Notes: generated by a model from the sequence alone, not told the origin. A DNA stretch of 64,000 nucleotides from Prauserella endophytica (GCF_005146945.1 NZ_SWMS01000011.1:1-64000); one strand, 5' to 3'. Shown: positions 8,160-18,042, counted from the first letter of the stretch. Translations and numbers: made by a program.

Positions 8160-10075
8160 CAGGCCGTCCTTTCCGGGTGGTCGGCGAGCTCGTCCTCGGT
8201 GTAGTACTTCTCCAGCTCGGACAGCTCGAACAGCTCCAGCAGGTCCTGCCGCATCGGTTCCTGCGGCTTCGCCTCGACGGAGACGTCCGGTGCCAGCGGG
8301 TCACCGCCCGGCGAGGTGCAGACGAGGAGGGTGTTGCGCCACTGCGCGTCCATCTGCGGGTGGTCGTCGCGCGTGTGCCCGCCCCTGCTTTCGGTGCGCC
8401 GCAACGCCGCCTGAGCCACGCACTCACTGACCACGAGCATGTTCCGCAGGTCCAGCGCGAGATGCCAGCCGGGGTTGTACTGCCGGTGGCCCTCGACGGT
8501 GACACCGCGGATGCGCTGGCGGATCTCGGCGAGCTTGTCGATCGCCTTGGCGATCTCGTCTGCCTTGCGGATGATGCCGACGAGGTCGTTCATGCTCTGC
8601 TGCAGCTCGGTGTGCAGCGTGTACGGGTTCTCCTCGGCGACACCGTCGGCAGGCGGGTCGAACGGCGCCAGCGCGAGCTTCGCGGCGGCCGTGACGTCGG
8701 CGTCGGCCACGGCGGGCCGCCGCGTCAGAGACTCCACGTAGGACGCCGCCCCGAGGCCCGCCCTGCGGCCGAACACGAGCAGGTCCGACAGCGAGTTGCC
8801 GCCGAGCCGGTTGGAGCCGTGCATGCCGCCGGAGCACTCGCCCGCCGCGAACAGACCCGGCACGCTGGACGAGGCGGTGTCCGGGTCGACCTCGATGCCA
8901 CCCATCACGTAGTGGCAGGTGGGCCCCACCTCCATGGGCTCCTTGGTGATGTCCACATCGGCCAGTTCCTTGAACTGGTGGTACATCGACGGGAGCCTGC
9001 GCTTGATCTCCTCGGCTGGCAGCCGGCTCGCGATGTCGAGGAACACCCCGCCGTGCGGCGAGCCCCGGCCCTCCTTGACCTCGGCGTTGATGGCACGGGC
9101 CACCTCGTCGCGCGGCAGCAGGTCCGGCGTCCTGCGGTTGTTGTCCGCGTCGTCGTACCAGCGGTCGGCCTCGTCCTCGCTGTCCGCGTACTGTCCCTTG
9201 AAGACGTCCGGAATGTAGCGGAACATGAACCGCTCGCCCTGGGAGTTCTTCAGCACGCCGCCGTCACCGCGCACGCCCTCGGTGACGAGGATGCCCTTGA
9301 CGCTGGGCGGCCAGACCATCCCGGTGGGGTGGAACTGGACGAACTCCATGTTGATCAGGCTCGCCCCCGCCCGCAGCGCGAGCGCGTGGCCGTCGCCGGT
9401 GTACTCCCACGAGTTTGACGTGACCTTGAACGACTTGCCGATGCCGCCCGTCGCGAGCACCACGGCGGGCGTCTCGAAGAGCACGAAGCGCCCGGACTCA
9501 CGCCAGTAGCCGAACGCGCCGGAGATACGGCCGTCGTCCTTGAGCAGCTCGGTGATCGTGCACTCGGCGAAGACCTTGACCCTCGCCTCGTAGTCGCCGT
9601 ACTGCTTGTAGTCCTCCTGCTGCAGCGACACGATCTTCTGCTGCATGGTGCGGATCAGCTCGAGACCGGTGCGGTCGCCGACGTGCGCGAGGCGGGGGTA
9701 GGTGTGCCCGCCGAAGTTGCGCTGGCTGATCCGGCCGTCCTTGGTGCGGTCGAAGAGCGCGCCGTAGGTCTCCAGCTCCCACACGCGGTCGGGCGCTTCC
9801 TTCGCGTGCAGCTCTGCCATGCGCCAGTTGTTGAGGAACTTGCCGCCACGCATGGTGTCGCGGAAGTGCACCTGCCAGTTGTCGTTGGGGTTCGCGTTGC
9901 CCATGGACGCCGCGCACCCGCCCTCGGCCATCACGGTGTGCGCCTTGCCGAACAACGACTTGCACACCACCGCGACACTCAGGCCCCGCTGCCGCGCTTC
10001 GATCACCGCGCGCAGGCCCGCGCCGCCGGCACCGATCACCACGACGTCGTAGCTGTGCCGTTCGACCTCGGTCAT
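8159..10075 (-). CDS. sdhA: Succinate dehydrogenase flavoprotein subunit
   Basis: A 638-aa flavoprotein that oxidises succinate to fumarate with covalent FAD. GAGGAGLRAVIEARQRG near residue 16 is the dinucleotide-binding loop, and HTVMAEGG (near 46-53) provides the His that normally binds FAD. The substrate site includes the FHPTG and LPRDEVARAI segments. A CHYVMGGI segment and the SNRLGGNSLSD signature (near residue 415) complete the family hallmarks. The ATG at 10075 has GAGGTGG upstream. Its close relation to the Rv0248c type suggests the high-affinity Sdh1 form rather than the classical sdhCDAB form. Confidence 0.95.
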   Translation of the reverse strand: MTEVERHSYDVVVIGAGGAGLRAVIEARQRGLSVAVVCKSLFGKAHTVMAEGGCAASMGNANPNDNWQVHFRDTMRGGKFLNNWRMAELHAKEAPDRVWELETYGALFDRTKDGRISQRNFGGHTYPRLAHVGDRTGLELIRTMQQKIVSLQQEDYKQYGDYEARVKVFAECTITELLKDDGRISGAFGYWRESGRFVLFETPAVVLATGGIGKSFKVTSNSWEYTGDGHALALRAGASLINMEFVQFHPTGMVWPPSVKGILVTEGVRGDGGVLKNSQGERFMFRYIPDVFKGQYADSEDEADRWYDDADNNRRTPDLLPRDEVARAINAEVKEGRGSPHGGVFLDIASRLPAEEIKRRLPSMYHQFKELADVDITKEPMEVGPTCHYVMGGIEVDPDTASSSVPGLFAAGECSGGMHGSNRLGGNSLSDLLVFGRRAGLGAASYVESLTRRPAVADADVTAAAKLALAPFDPPADGVAEENPYTLHTELQQSMNDLVGIIRKADEIAKAIDKLAEIRQRIRGVTVEGHRQYNPGWHLALDLRNMLVVSECVAQAALRRTESRGGHTRDDHPQMDAQWRNTLLVCTSPGGDPLAPDVSVEAKPQEPMRQDLLELFELSELEKYYTEDELADHPERTA

Positions 10076-10099
10076 GAAATTGCCACCTCGGAAAACTGT

Positions 10100-10897
10100 T
10101 CAGTTGATGAAACGCAGATCGGAGATCACGTCGGTGGACACGAGCCAGACGTAGAGGTCGGTGAGCACCAGCGTGCCCAGCGTCAGCCAGGCGAACTGCA
10201 TGTGCCGCGTGTTGAGCCTGCTGACCTGTGTCCAGATCCAGTAGCGCACCGGGTTCTTCGAGAAGTGCTTGAGCCTGCCGCCGGTGACGTGTCTGCACGA
10301 GTGACACGAGAGCGTGTAGCACCAGAGCAGGACCACGTTGCCGAGCAGGATCAGGTTCCCGAGCCCGAAGCCACCCTGGAAGGCGACTATGGCGTCGTAG
10401 GTGTTGATCAGCGTGATCAGGAACGCGACGTAGAAGAAGTACCGGTGGGCGTTCTGCACGATGAGCGGCAGCCGCGTCTCGCCGGTGTACTTGGTGTGTG
10501 GCTCCGCCACCGCGCACGCGGGCGGCGAGAACCAGATCGAGCGGTAGTACGCCTTGCGGTAGTAGTAGCAGGTGAGCCGGAAGCCGAGCAGGAACGGCAG
10601 CGACAGGAAGGCGAGCGGGATGAACCCCGGCAGCTCTCCGATCGGTGTGCCGAAGTGCGCCGAACCCGGCAGGCACGAGTCGCTCAGGCAGGGCGAGTAG
10701 AACGGCGTCAGGTAGTGGTGCTCGGCGTCCCAGTAGCCCGTGCGCATGAACGAGCGGACACCGGCGTAGATGACGAACGTCGCGAGCCCGATCGTGGTGA
10801 GCAGTGGTGGTATCCACCAGCGGTCGGTGCGCAGGGTTCGGGCGGCGATGCTCGCGCGCGAGCGGCCAGAAGTGCGGGTTTCGGCGGGACTTGCCAC
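10100..10897 (-). CDS. sdhC: Succinate dehydrogenase membrane anchor (Rv0249c type)
   Basis: A 265-aa membrane subunit with about five transmembrane segments. Candidate heme or quinone ligands are the histidines in NAHRYFFYVAF and in SCHSCRH. The reading frame stays open far upstream, but that part lies over the neighbouring Rv0250c-like gene. I place the start at the GTG 10897, 17 nt after that gene's stop, giving a protein close in length to Rv0249c. The ribosome site is weak (AAGGCGG), so translation may be coupled to the upstream gene. It anchors SdhAB and passes electrons to menaquinone (family knowledge). Confidence 0.85.
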   Translation of the reverse strand: MASPAETRTSGRSRASIAARTLRTDRWWIPPLLTTIGLATFVIYAGVRSFMRTGYWDAEHHYLTPFYSPCLSDSCLPGSAHFGTPIGELPGFIPLAFLSLPFLLGFRLTCYYYRKAYYRSIWFSPPACAVAEPHTKYTGETRLPLIVQNAHRYFFYVAFLITLINTYDAIVAFQGGFGLGNLILLGNVVLLWCYTLSCHSCRHVTGGRLKHFSKNPVRYWIWTQVSRLNTRHMQFAWLTLGTLVLTDLYVWLVSTDVISDLRFIN

Positions 10898-10914
10898 GTT
10901 GCCAGCCGCCGCCT

Positions 10915-11199
10915 TCAGCGCTGGTCGCGCTGGTAGCCGCCGACGCCCTCGTCGTCCGCGCCCTCCCACAGGGCGGGGTCGTACGGGGTGTCGGGCACCG
11001 GCACGACGTCCACGGGCCGGGCCTGCGTGGGCACGGGTGCCATCTGGTCGAGGTCGATGGCATCGATGTCGAGCCGCTCGACGTCGTTGACGAGCCTGCG
11101 GACCGCGGGGGCCTCTCCGTAGCGCGCTCGCAGCGCACCGACGCACTGCCTCAGCTGCCCTATGGTCCTGCGGAGTTCGCTCAACTCTGTGGTGGACAT
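10915..11199 (-). CDS. Rv0250c-like small protein leading the sdh operon
   Basis: A 94-aa soluble protein with a helical, Arg/Leu-rich N-terminal half (residues 1-45) and an acidic, Pro-rich tail ending EGADDEGVGGYQRDQR. It is first in the sdh operon, the position held by Rv0250c in M. tuberculosis (97 aa). The ATG has GGAGG nine bases upstream. No catalytic motif is visible. A role in assembly or regulation of this Sdh type is plausible only from its conserved position. Confidence 0.8.
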   Translation of the reverse strand: MSTTELSELRRTIGQLRQCVGALRARYGEAPAVRRLVNDVERLDIDAIDLDQMAPVPTQARPVDVVPVPDTPYDPALWEGADDEGVGGYQRDQR

Positions 11200-11261
11200 C
11201 TTCCGTGACCTCCGAATCAGTCCGGTCGGGCTTATGGCCGACTCTGCCTTTCAGCGTTGAG

Positions 11262-11277
11262 TGTGACAAGTAGCACA
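11262..11277. promoter_or_regulatory. CRP/GlxR-like site upstream of sdh
   Basis: TGTGACAAGTAGCACA matches the CRP-family consensus TGTGA-N6-TCACA with one mismatch. It lies 63-78 bp upstream of the first sdh gene. The minus strand also reads TTGTCA here (11270-11265), a possible -35, so binding could repress or activate. Confidence 0.55.
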
Positions 11278-11291
11278 CCGGTAGTTTCGGA

Positions 11292-11307
11292 CGTGATCGG
11301 GGTCACT
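11292..11307. promoter_or_regulatory. Second CRP/GlxR-like site between sdh and edd
   Basis: CGTGATCGGGGTCACT contains the exact core GTGA-N6-TCAC. Its centre is 30 bp (about three helical turns) from the first site, and it ends 24 bp before the -35 of the edd promoter. That spacing favours an activator role for edd-eda, but this is inference. Confidence 0.6.
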
Positions 11308-11330
11308 AATCGTGATCTTCTTAATCGATT

Positions 11331-11359
11331 TTGGTCCCTGCTGCGCTCATCTGTATCGT
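11331..11359 (+). promoter_or_regulatory. Promoter of edd-eda
   Basis: TTGGTC (11331-11336), a 17-bp spacer and TATCGT (11354-11359) form a good SigA-type promoter. It implies a 5' leader of about 75 nt before the edd start. Confidence 0.55.
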
Positions 11360-11439
11360 GTCAGTTGCCCACGCCCGGCCGAGACGTCAGCGCCGTCGTC
11401 CGCCGCCTCCCAATACCAGTGCAGCGACCGGAGATGCTC

Positions 11440-13320
11440 GTGAGATCAAACACCGTCCATCCCGTCCTCGCCGACGTCACCGCCCGGATCACCGAACGCA
11501 GCGCGCGGACCAGGGCCGCCTACCTGTCCCGCGTCGCCGCGGCCGCGACCGAGGGCCCCGCGCGGAGCGGGCTCGGCTGCGGCAACCTCGCCCACGGCTT
11601 CGCCGCGTGCTCGCCATCCGACAAGCTCGCCATCCGCGGGCTGCGCAAGCCGGGCATCGCGATCGTCTCCGCCTACAACGACCTGCTCTCCGCCCACCAG
11701 CCGCTGGACGAGTTCCCCGCCTGGATCAAGGACGCCGCCCGCGAGGCGGGCGGCGTCGCCCAGTTCGCGGGAGGCGTTCCCGCGATGTGCGACGGCATCA
11801 CGCAGGGCCGCCCCGGCATGGAGCTGTCCCTGTTCAGCCGCGACGTGATCGCCATGGCCACCGGCGTCGCGCTCTCTCACGAGATGTTCGACGGCGCCCT
11901 GCTGCTCGGCGTGTGCGACAAGATCGTGCCCGGACTGCTGATCGGCGCGCTCTCCTTCGGGCACCTGCCCGCGATCCTCGTGCCGGCCGGGCCCATGACC
12001 TCGGGCCTGCCCAACAAGGAGAAGGTGCGCGTGCGCCAGCTCTACGCCGAGGGCAGGGCGACACGCGAGGACCTGCTCGACGCCGAGGCCGCGTCCTACC
12101 ACTCACCCGGCACCTGCACCTTCTACGGCACCGCCAACTCCAACCAGCTCGTGGTCGAGGTGATGGGCCTGCACCTGCCCGGGGCGAGCTTCGTGCACCC
12201 CGGCACGCCGCTGCGCCGGGCGCTGACGGAGGAGGCCGCTCGGCGCGTGGTCGCCATCTCGCGGGGCGAGGACTACACACCGGTCGCCGAGGTGATCGAC
12301 GAACGGTCCGTCGTGAACGGGCTCGTCGCGCTGCTGGCCACCGGTGGCTCGACCAACCACACGCTGCACCTGGTCGCGATCGCCGCCGCGGCGGGCATCC
12401 AGCTGACGTGGGACGACTTCGCCGATCTCTCCGCCGTCGTGCCGCTGCTGGCGAACGTGTATCCGAACGGCAGCGCCGACATCAACCACTTTCACGCCGC
12501 GGGTGGCGTGCAGGTCCTCGTCGGCACGCTGCTCGAGGCCGGGCTGCTTCACGAGGACGTCCGCACGGCAGCCGGAACGGGCCTGCACCACTACCGGCGG
12601 GAGCCCGTCCTGGACGGCGGCGCCCTGAAGTGGCGCGAAGTTCCCGCCCACAGCCTCGACGAGGCCGTGCTCCGGCCCGCCGACCGGCCGTTCGCCAAGG
12701 ACGGCGGGCTGCGCATGGTGTCGGGCAACCTGGGGCGGGCGGTCATCAAGGTGTCGGCCGTTGCACCGGAGCACCGCGTAGTGCGTGCGCCCGCACGCGT
12801 GTTCAGCACGCAGGCCGAGTTCGACCGCGCCTTCCGCGCCGGGGAACTCGACCGGGACATCGTCGTGGTCATCCGCAACCAGGGCCCCCGAGCCAACGGG
12901 ATGCCGGAGCTGCACGGCCTCACGCCGGCGCTTGGCGTGCTCATGGACCGGGGCCACCGGATCGCGCTCGTCACCGACGGCCGGATGTCCGGCGCGTCGG
13001 GCAAGATCCCGGCGGTGATCCACGTGTCGCCGGAGGCCGCGGCGGGCGGCCCGCTGGCCAAGGTCGCCGACGGTGACCTCGTTAGGCTGGACGCCGAAGC
13101 CGGGGAGCTGGACGTGCTGGTGGACCCGGCCGAGCTGGCCGGGCGGACACCTTCGGACGGCCCGCCCGACGACGCGGCCTGGACCGGCACCGGCAGGGAA
13201 CTGTTCGCGGCTCTCCGGCGCTCGGTCGGCCCCGCGGAGGCGGGCGCGAGCGTGTTCGGCCCGGTGACGCCGGGGCACTTCGGTGCTGTGACAGAGGTCG
13301 GTGTGGGAGGTACGAGGTGA
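11440..13320 (+). CDS. edd: 6-phosphogluconate dehydratase
   Basis: Edd dehydrates 6-phosphogluconate to KDPG, the first dedicated step of the Entner-Doudoroff pathway. The protein (626 aa from GTG 11440) shows IlvD/Edd family features: cluster cysteines in AMCDGITQG (near 117) and GVCDKIVPG (near 159), [12 protein letters not shown] and [17 protein letters not shown]. The GTG at 11440 has CGGAG at a usable spacing, whereas the ATG at 11434 touches that site. The eda gene overlaps its stop by four bases. The pathway is not universal in actinomycetes, so this pair implies a working glucose or gluconate shunt. Confidence 0.93.
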   Translation: MRSNTVHPVLADVTARITERSARTRAAYLSRVAAAATEGPARSGLGCGNLAHGFAACSPSDKLAIRGLRKPGIAIVSAYNDLLSAHQPLDEFPAWIKDAAREAGGVAQFAGGVPAMCDGITQGRPGMELSLFSRDVIAMATGVALSHEMFDGALLLGVCDKIVPGLLIGALSFGHLPAILVPAGPMTSGLPNKEKVRVRQLYAEGRATREDLLDAEAASYHSPGTCTFYGTANSNQLVVEVMGLHLPGASFVHPGTPLRRALTEEAARRVVAISRGEDYTPVAEVIDERSVVNGLVALLATGGSTNHTLHLVAIAAAAGIQLTWDDFADLSAVVPLLANVYPNGSADINHFHAAGGVQVLVGTLLEAGLLHEDVRTAAGTGLHHYRREPVLDGGALKWREVPAHSLDEAVLRPADRPFAKDGGLRMVSGNLGRAVIKVSAVAPEHRVVRAPARVFSTQAEFDRAFRAGELDRDIVVVIRNQGPRANGMPELHGLTPALGVLMDRGHRIALVTDGRMSGASGKIPAVIHVSPEAAAGGPLAKVADGDLVRLDAEAGELDVLVDPAELAGRTPSDGPPDDAAWTGTGRELFAALRRSVGPAEAGASVFGPVTPGHFGAVTEVGVGGTR

Positions 13321-13943
13321 CGACCGGACGTGAACTGCTCGACCTGTCGCCGGTGCTGCCGGTGGTGGTGCTCGACCGCGCCGAGGACGCCGTCCCGGTG
13401 GCGGAGGCGCTGCTGGCGGGCGGCATCCGGGCGATCGAGCTGACGCTGCGCACCCCGGTCGCACTCGACGCGATCACGCGGGTGGCGTCGGGCGTGCCGG
13501 ACATCGTGGTGGGCGCGGGCACGGTCACGCGGCCCGAGCACGCGCGGCAGGCGGCCGACGCGGGGGCCGCGTTCCTCGTGACCCCGGGCGCGACCGACTC
13601 CGTGCTGGACGGCGCGTTCGCGACCGGGCTGCCGTTGCTGCCTGGCGCGGCCACGGTGTCGGAGGCGATGCGCCTGGCCGAACGGGGCCTGGACACCCTC
13701 AAGTTCTTCCCCGCCGAGGCCAGCGGCGGCGCGCCGGCGCTGAGCGCGATCGCCGGCCCGCTGCCGGACCTGCGGTTCTGCCCCACGGGAGGCATCACGG
13801 TCGCGAGCGCGCCGCGCTATCTCTCACTGCCGAACGTAGGCTGTGTGGGTGGCACATGGTTGACCCCCAAGGATGCGCTGGCCGCTCGGGACTACGCGCG
13901 GATCGAGGCACTGGCGAAGGAGGCGTCCGCGCTCGAGCGGTGA
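13317..13943 (+). CDS. eda: KHG/KDPG aldolase
   Basis: A 208-aa class I aldolase that splits KDPG into pyruvate and glyceraldehyde-3-phosphate. The Schiff-base lysine is K129 in LKFFPAE, the general acid/base region is IELTLRT with E41, and the phosphate loop is FCPTGGI. The length is standard for the family. The GTG start overlaps the edd stop as GTGA, so the two enzymes are made together. Confidence 0.95.
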   Translation: MTTGRELLDLSPVLPVVVLDRAEDAVPVAEALLAGGIRAIELTLRTPVALDAITRVASGVPDIVVGAGTVTRPEHARQAADAGAAFLVTPGATDSVLDGAFATGLPLLPGAATVSEAMRLAERGLDTLKFFPAEASGGAPALSAIAGPLPDLRFCPTGGITVASAPRYLSLPNVGCVGGTWLTPKDALAARDYARIEALAKEASALER

Positions 13944-13968
13944 GGTTTCGTCAGGAGACACACTCGCG

Positions 13969-15420
13969 GTGAGCTGGGATTGGTTCGGCGACCAGGACTA
14001 CTGGGCCTCGCGCCTGGTGTTCCAGCGGATGCTCGCGGCGATCTACCTGCTGGCGTTTCTGGTGGCGCTCAACCAGTTCCGGGCGTTGCTCGGAGAACGC
14101 GGGCTGCTGCCCGTTCCGCGTTTTCTGAGCAGGACGCCGTTTCGCGAGTCGCCGAGCCTGTTCCACGCCCACTACTCGGACCGGTTCTTCGTCGCGGTCG
14201 CCGGCACGGGCGCACTCGTGTCGGCGGTGCTCGTGTCCGGGCTCGCCGACGGCCTGCCGGTCTGGGCGCACATGCTGCTGTGGGCGGTGCCGTGGGTGCT
14301 GTACCTGTCGATCGTCAACGTCGGCCAGGTGTGGTACTCGTTCGGCTGGGAGTCACTGCTGCTCGAAACGGGCTTCCTGGCGATCTTCCTCGGCCCTGCC
14401 CACGTGGAGCCGCCGGTGCTGGTGCTGTGGCTGCTGCTGTGGCTGCTGTTCCGGGTGGAGTTCGGCGCCGGGATGATCAAGCTGCGCGGCGACCGGTGCT
14501 GGCGCGACCTGACGTGCCTGTACTACCACCACGAGACGCAGCCGATGCCAGGGCCGCTCAGCTGGTACTTCCACCACCTGCCGAGACCACTGCACAAAGT
14601 GGAGGTCGCGGCGAACCACGTGGCGCAGCTGGTGGTGCCCTTTCTGCTGTTCGCGCCGCAGCCCGTGGCGACGGTCGCCGCCGGAGTCGTCATCGTCACG
14701 CAGGGCTGGCTGGTGCTGAGCGGGAACTTCGCGTGGCTCAACGTCATCACCATCACGCTCGCCGTGTCCGCTGTGGACGGTGGCCTGTTCCCGCTGACAC
14801 CGCCCCAGCCCGGTGAGACGCCGCTCTGGTACCGGGCCGTGGTGCTCGGGCTGACCGCGGCCACGGTCGTGCTGAGCTACTGGCCGATCCGGAACCTCCT
14901 GGGGCGCGGGCAGATCATGAACTACAGCTTCAACCGCCTGCACCTGGTGAACACCTACGGCGCGTTCGGCACGATCACCCGCGACCGGCACGAGGTGGTC
15001 ATCGAGGGCACCGATGAGCCGGCCGTGACGCCGGAGACGAGGTGGCGCGAGTACGAGCTCAAGGGCAAACCGGGCGATCCACGGCGCCGCCCGCCGCAGA
15101 TCGCGCCCTACCACCTCCGGCTGGACTGGCAGCTGTGGTTCGTGTCGTTGTCGTCGCGCTACGGCACCCGGTGGCTGCCCGAGCTGGCAACGAAGCTCCT
15201 GATCGCGGACCGGCGCACCCTGAAGCTGTTCCGCCGCAACCCCTTCCCCGGCTCGGCGCCCAAGTTCGTCCGGGCTCGCCTGTTCCACTACCGATACACC
15301 ACCCGCCAGGAACGCCGCGAGACGGGCGCGTGGTGGGTCCGCGAGCCGGTGGGCACGGTGATCCGCACGTGCCGGCTCGCCGAGGACGGCACGGTCGTGC
15401 CGGTGGGGTATCCCGACTAG
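13969..15420 (+). CDS. Lipase maturation factor-like membrane protein
   Basis: A 483-aa polytopic protein of the LMF1 family (DUF1222). It has several membrane spans in the first 330 residues, the signatures YWASRLVFQRML, FGWESLLLETGF and FRVEFGAGMIKLRGD, and a C-terminal soluble part containing RLDWQLWF. In animals LMF1 aids folding of lipases in the ER; bacterial members have no assigned role. The GTG at 13969 has AGGAGA about ten bases upstream and begins VSWDWFGDQDYW; earlier starts fall inside eda. It lies 25 bp after eda and may be co-transcribed, though no functional link is apparent. Confidence 0.85.
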   Translation: MSWDWFGDQDYWASRLVFQRMLAAIYLLAFLVALNQFRALLGERGLLPVPRFLSRTPFRESPSLFHAHYSDRFFVAVAGTGALVSAVLVSGLADGLPVWAHMLLWAVPWVLYLSIVNVGQVWYSFGWESLLLETGFLAIFLGPAHVEPPVLVLWLLLWLLFRVEFGAGMIKLRGDRCWRDLTCLYYHHETQPMPGPLSWYFHHLPRPLHKVEVAANHVAQLVVPFLLFAPQPVATVAAGVVIVTQGWLVLSGNFAWLNVITITLAVSAVDGGLFPLTPPQPGETPLWYRAVVLGLTAATVVLSYWPIRNLLGRGQIMNYSFNRLHLVNTYGAFGTITRDRHEVVIEGTDEPAVTPETRWREYELKGKPGDPRRRPPQIAPYHLRLDWQLWFVSLSSRYGTRWLPELATKLLIADRRTLKLFRRNPFPGSAPKFVRARLFHYRYTTRQERRETGAWWVREPVGTVIRTCRLAEDGTVVPVGYPD

Positions 15421-16016
15421 TGCAGGGCGGCGAGGTCGATGCGCACGGGAAACGGCTCGGTGGCGGTGAACGTCCCCGTCACGGCGCCGTCGTCCTGGTA
15501 GCCGAAGTCGCCCGCCAGGTGACAGGCCACGAGCGAGACGGGCTCGGTGATGTCGACGATCCAGTAGTGCGGAATACCGGCATCGGCGTACTCACCGCGC
15601 TTGTCGACGGTGTCGATGCGCTTCGATCCCGGAGACACGATCTCCACGACGAGCAGCAGGTCGGACGCGCGCAGCATGCCCCCTTCCCGGTCCACTCGTG
15701 CGACGGCATCGCCGTCGGCCACGACGAGATCAGGTCTCCGCGAGTAGCCTGGCTGGTCCGGTGACGTGAGCTCCAGATCGACATCGATGTCCTGCACCCC
15801 ACGACGACCCCCGGGCAACTGTGGTTTCAGTTGCTCCAGGAGGCTGAACGAGGCAATGTTGTGGCCCGGTCTCGGACTTGGCGACATCAACAGACGGCCC
15901 CCGATGAGCTCGGTGTACCCGGGCTCCGTCTCCCCCAGTTCGAGATACTCGGCGATGGTCAGCAGGTGATCCACGCCGGGCAGTCGCGATGCGGGATGCT
16001 CTGGCAGGGCTGTCAC
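15417..16016 (-). CDS. Uma2-family (DUF820) PD-(D/E)XK nuclease-like protein
   Basis: A 199-aa protein with the Uma2 fold. The putative catalytic core is RPDLVVADG (the Asp) followed by LLVVEIVSPGSKRID (Glu and Lys), then GEYADAGIPHYWIVD, all typical of this restriction-endonuclease-like family. The biological role of these proteins is unresolved. The GTG start has GAGGAG five bases upstream. Its stop overlaps the stop of the LMF-like gene on the other strand inside a shared CTAG. Confidence 0.85.
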   Translation of the reverse strand: MTALPEHPASRLPGVDHLLTIAEYLELGETEPGYTELIGGRLLMSPSPRPGHNIASFSLLEQLKPQLPGGRRGVQDIDVDLELTSPDQPGYSRRPDLVVADGDAVARVDREGGMLRASDLLLVVEIVSPGSKRIDTVDKRGEYADAGIPHYWIVDITEPVSLVACHLAGDFGYQDDGAVTGTFTATEPFPVRIDLAALH

Positions 16017-16054
16017 AGCGGCTCCTCACGTCCTGGCCGAGTGTCTCACGGAAG

Positions 16055-16624
16055 CTATTCCAGGGTGACGTCGTCGAGCATCGTGGACTCGGCGCCCGCG
16101 TCTCGGAGTTCCTCGCGGACCACAGCGTAGGACAGACCCTGGGGGTAACCCTTACGGGCGAGCATGCCGAGCAGCCGCCGGGTCGCGGTCTGCTCGTCCA
16201 CCTCGCTCATGGTGCGCAGCTTCTTGCGCACGAGCTGCCTCGCTCGGTCCTCCTCGGCGTCACGGTCGATCTCGCCAGCCGCCTCGGCCGCGACCTCGCT
16301 GTCGACGCCCTTGCGCCTCAGCTCGGCCACGAGCGCACGCTTCGCCAACCCCTGATAGGCGTGACGGGACCGCACCCACATCTCCGCGAACGCGGCGTCG
16401 TCCACGAGCCCCGCATGGTCGAGCTTGCCCAGCAGCGTCTCGCTGAGCTCGTCGTCGAACCCCTTACGGCGCAGCGTCTTGCGCAGCTCGTCCTTCGTGC
16501 GCGGCCGGGCGGCCAGGAGATCCAAGCAGACCTCCTTGGCCTTCTTCCTCGCCTCCTCGGGGGTCAGCTCGGACACCGGGCGTGCTCGCGACCGCCGTGC
16601 CCCGCCGGAGCTCGGCTCACTCAT
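16055..16624 (-). CDS. recX: RecA regulator RecX
   Basis: A 189-aa helical protein with the three tandem three-helix units of RecX. Recognisable pieces are CLDLLAARPRTKDELRKTL, LVDDAAFAEMWVRSR and RKKLRTMSE. RecX binds RecA filaments and limits strand exchange. The ATG at 16624 has GGAGG eight bases upstream; open frame continues upstream but has no such site. It lies 260 bp after recA on the same strand, further than in mycobacteria, where the genes nearly touch, with a stem-loop in between. Confidence 0.92.
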   Translation of the reverse strand: MSEPSSGGARRSRARPVSELTPEEARKKAKEVCLDLLAARPRTKDELRKTLRRKGFDDELSETLLGKLDHAGLVDDAAFAEMWVRSRHAYQGLAKRALVAELRRKGVDSEVAAEAAGEIDRDAEEDRARQLVRKKLRTMSEVDEQTATRRLLGMLARKGYPQGLSYAVVREELRDAGAESTMLDDVTLE

Positions 16625-16819
16625 CGGCCGGGCCTCCAGAGCGCGCATCAGAAGCGGCCACGCCGCTTGGGGTGGCCGACAACCGGCACCGCAGCGGGTT
16701 CTCAGCCGCCTCCTCGAGAGGACAGCGACGACGTGGTGGATTGGCATTCATGAGGAGGCGATCCCGGAGCCGAGGACACTGTGGCGTGAAGCGCATCGAT
16801 GGGGGCGGTGGCCGGGCCG

Positions 16820-16850
16820 GCGGGTGGGCGGCTGAGGTTCCGCCACCCGC
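16820..16850 (-). terminator. Stem-loop between recA and recX
   Basis: GCGGGTGGGCGG pairs with CCGCCACCCGC with one bulged base, giving an 11-bp GC stem and an 8-base loop, 35 nt after the recA stop. There is no T-run. It could cause partial termination so that recX is made at a lower level than recA. In the rest of the 260-bp gap I see no gene. Confidence 0.5.
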
Positions 16851-16884
16851 ACCGCCACGCAAACCCCCACTTGAAACACCCTCC

Positions 16885-17925
16885 CTAGAAGTCGACCGGC
16901 GCCGGAGCGGTTTCGTCGGCGTCGAGCTGGGCGCCGATACCGAGCTTCTCCTTGATGCGCTTCTCGACCTCGTTGGCGATGTCGGGGTTGTCGCGCAGGA
17001 ACTTCCGGGCGTTCTCCTTGCCCTGGCCGAGCTGGTCGCCCTCGTACGTGTACCAGGCCCCGGACTTGCGCAGGATGCCCTGGTCGACACCCATGTCGAT
17101 GAGCGAGCCCTCGCGAGAGACGCCGTGTCCGTAGAGGATGTCGAACTCGGCCTGCTTGAAGGGCGGCGCCACCTTGTTCTTGACGACCTTCACGCGGGTG
17201 CGGTTGCCGACGGCTTCGCCGCCGTCCTTGAGCGTCTCGATGCGGCGGACGTCGAGGCGGACCGAGGCGTAGAACTTCAGCGCCTTACCACCGGTGGTGG
17301 TCTCGGGAGAGCCGAACATCACCCCGACCTTCTCGCGCAGCTGGTTGATGAAGATCGCGGTGGTGCCGGAGTTGTGCAGCGCACCGGTGATCTTGCGCAG
17401 CGCCTGGCTCATCAGGCGTGCCTGCAGGCCGACGTGGGAGTCACCCATCTCGCCCTCGATCTCGGCGCGCGGCACGAGCGCGGCGACCGAGTCGATCACC
17501 AGGATGTCGAGCGCACCGGAGCGGATCAGCATGTCGGCGATCTCCAGCGCCTGCTCACCGGTGTCCGGCTGAGAGACCAGCAGCGCGTCGGTGTCGACGC
17601 CCAGCACCTTGGCGTACTCCGGGTCGAGCGCATGCTCCGCGTCGATGAACGCGGCGATGCCGCCCGCCTTCTGCGCGTTGGCCACGGCGTGCAGCGCGAC
17701 GGTGGTCTTACCCGAGGACTCGGGGCCGTAGACCTCGACGATGCGGCCACGCGGCAGGCCGCCGATGCCCAGCGCGATGTCGAGCGCGATGGCGCCGGTG
17801 GGAATGACCTCGATCGGAGGGCGGGTGTCCTCACCGAGCCGCATCACCGACCCCTTGCCGAACTGCTTGTCGATCTGGGCAAGGGCTAGATCGAGCGCCT
17901 TGCCCTTGTCCGGTGCTGCTGGCAT
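16885..17925 (-). CDS. recA: Recombinase RecA
   Basis: A 346-aa DNA-dependent ATPase that forms filaments on single-stranded DNA, drives strand exchange and triggers LexA self-cleavage. Walker A is GPESSGKTT (residues 68-76), the DNA-binding loops include [12 protein letters not shown] and [12 protein letters not shown], and the acidic C-terminal tail is present. No intein interrupts it, unlike M. tuberculosis recA. The ATG at 17925 follows GAGGTGG; a GTG three codons upstream overlaps that site. The promoter holds an SOS box. Confidence 0.98.
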   Translation of the reverse strand: MPAAPDKGKALDLALAQIDKQFGKGSVMRLGEDTRPPIEVIPTGAIALDIALGIGGLPRGRIVEVYGPESSGKTTVALHAVANAQKAGGIAAFIDAEHALDPEYAKVLGVDTDALLVSQPDTGEQALEIADMLIRSGALDILVIDSVAALVPRAEIEGEMGDSHVGLQARLMSQALRKITGALHNSGTTAIFINQLREKVGVMFGSPETTTGGKALKFYASVRLDVRRIETLKDGGEAVGNRTRVKVVKNKVAPPFKQAEFDILYGHGVSREGSLIDMGVDQGILRKSGAWYTYEGDQLGQGKENARKFLRDNPDIANEVEKRIKEKLGIGAQLDADETAPAPVDF

Positions 17926-18042
17926 GGAATCCACCTCATTGGCTGTCGCGGTTGTGATCTGTTGGGCTCGACGTTACGGGCGGGGTCCGACAGTTCCGGG
18001 CTCGGCGGAAATCTGTGGACAGACGACCCCGGCGTGAACAAC

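Noticed and set aside
10898-11278. Upstream extension of the sdhC frame to 11278
   Set aside because: It lies over the Rv0250c-like gene and is Arg-rich without membrane character; the shorter start gives the family length.
15417-16016. Uma2 gene as a marker of a mobile element
   Set aside because: No transposase, integrase or inverted ends flank it; Uma2 genes are often scattered singly in actinomycete chromosomes.
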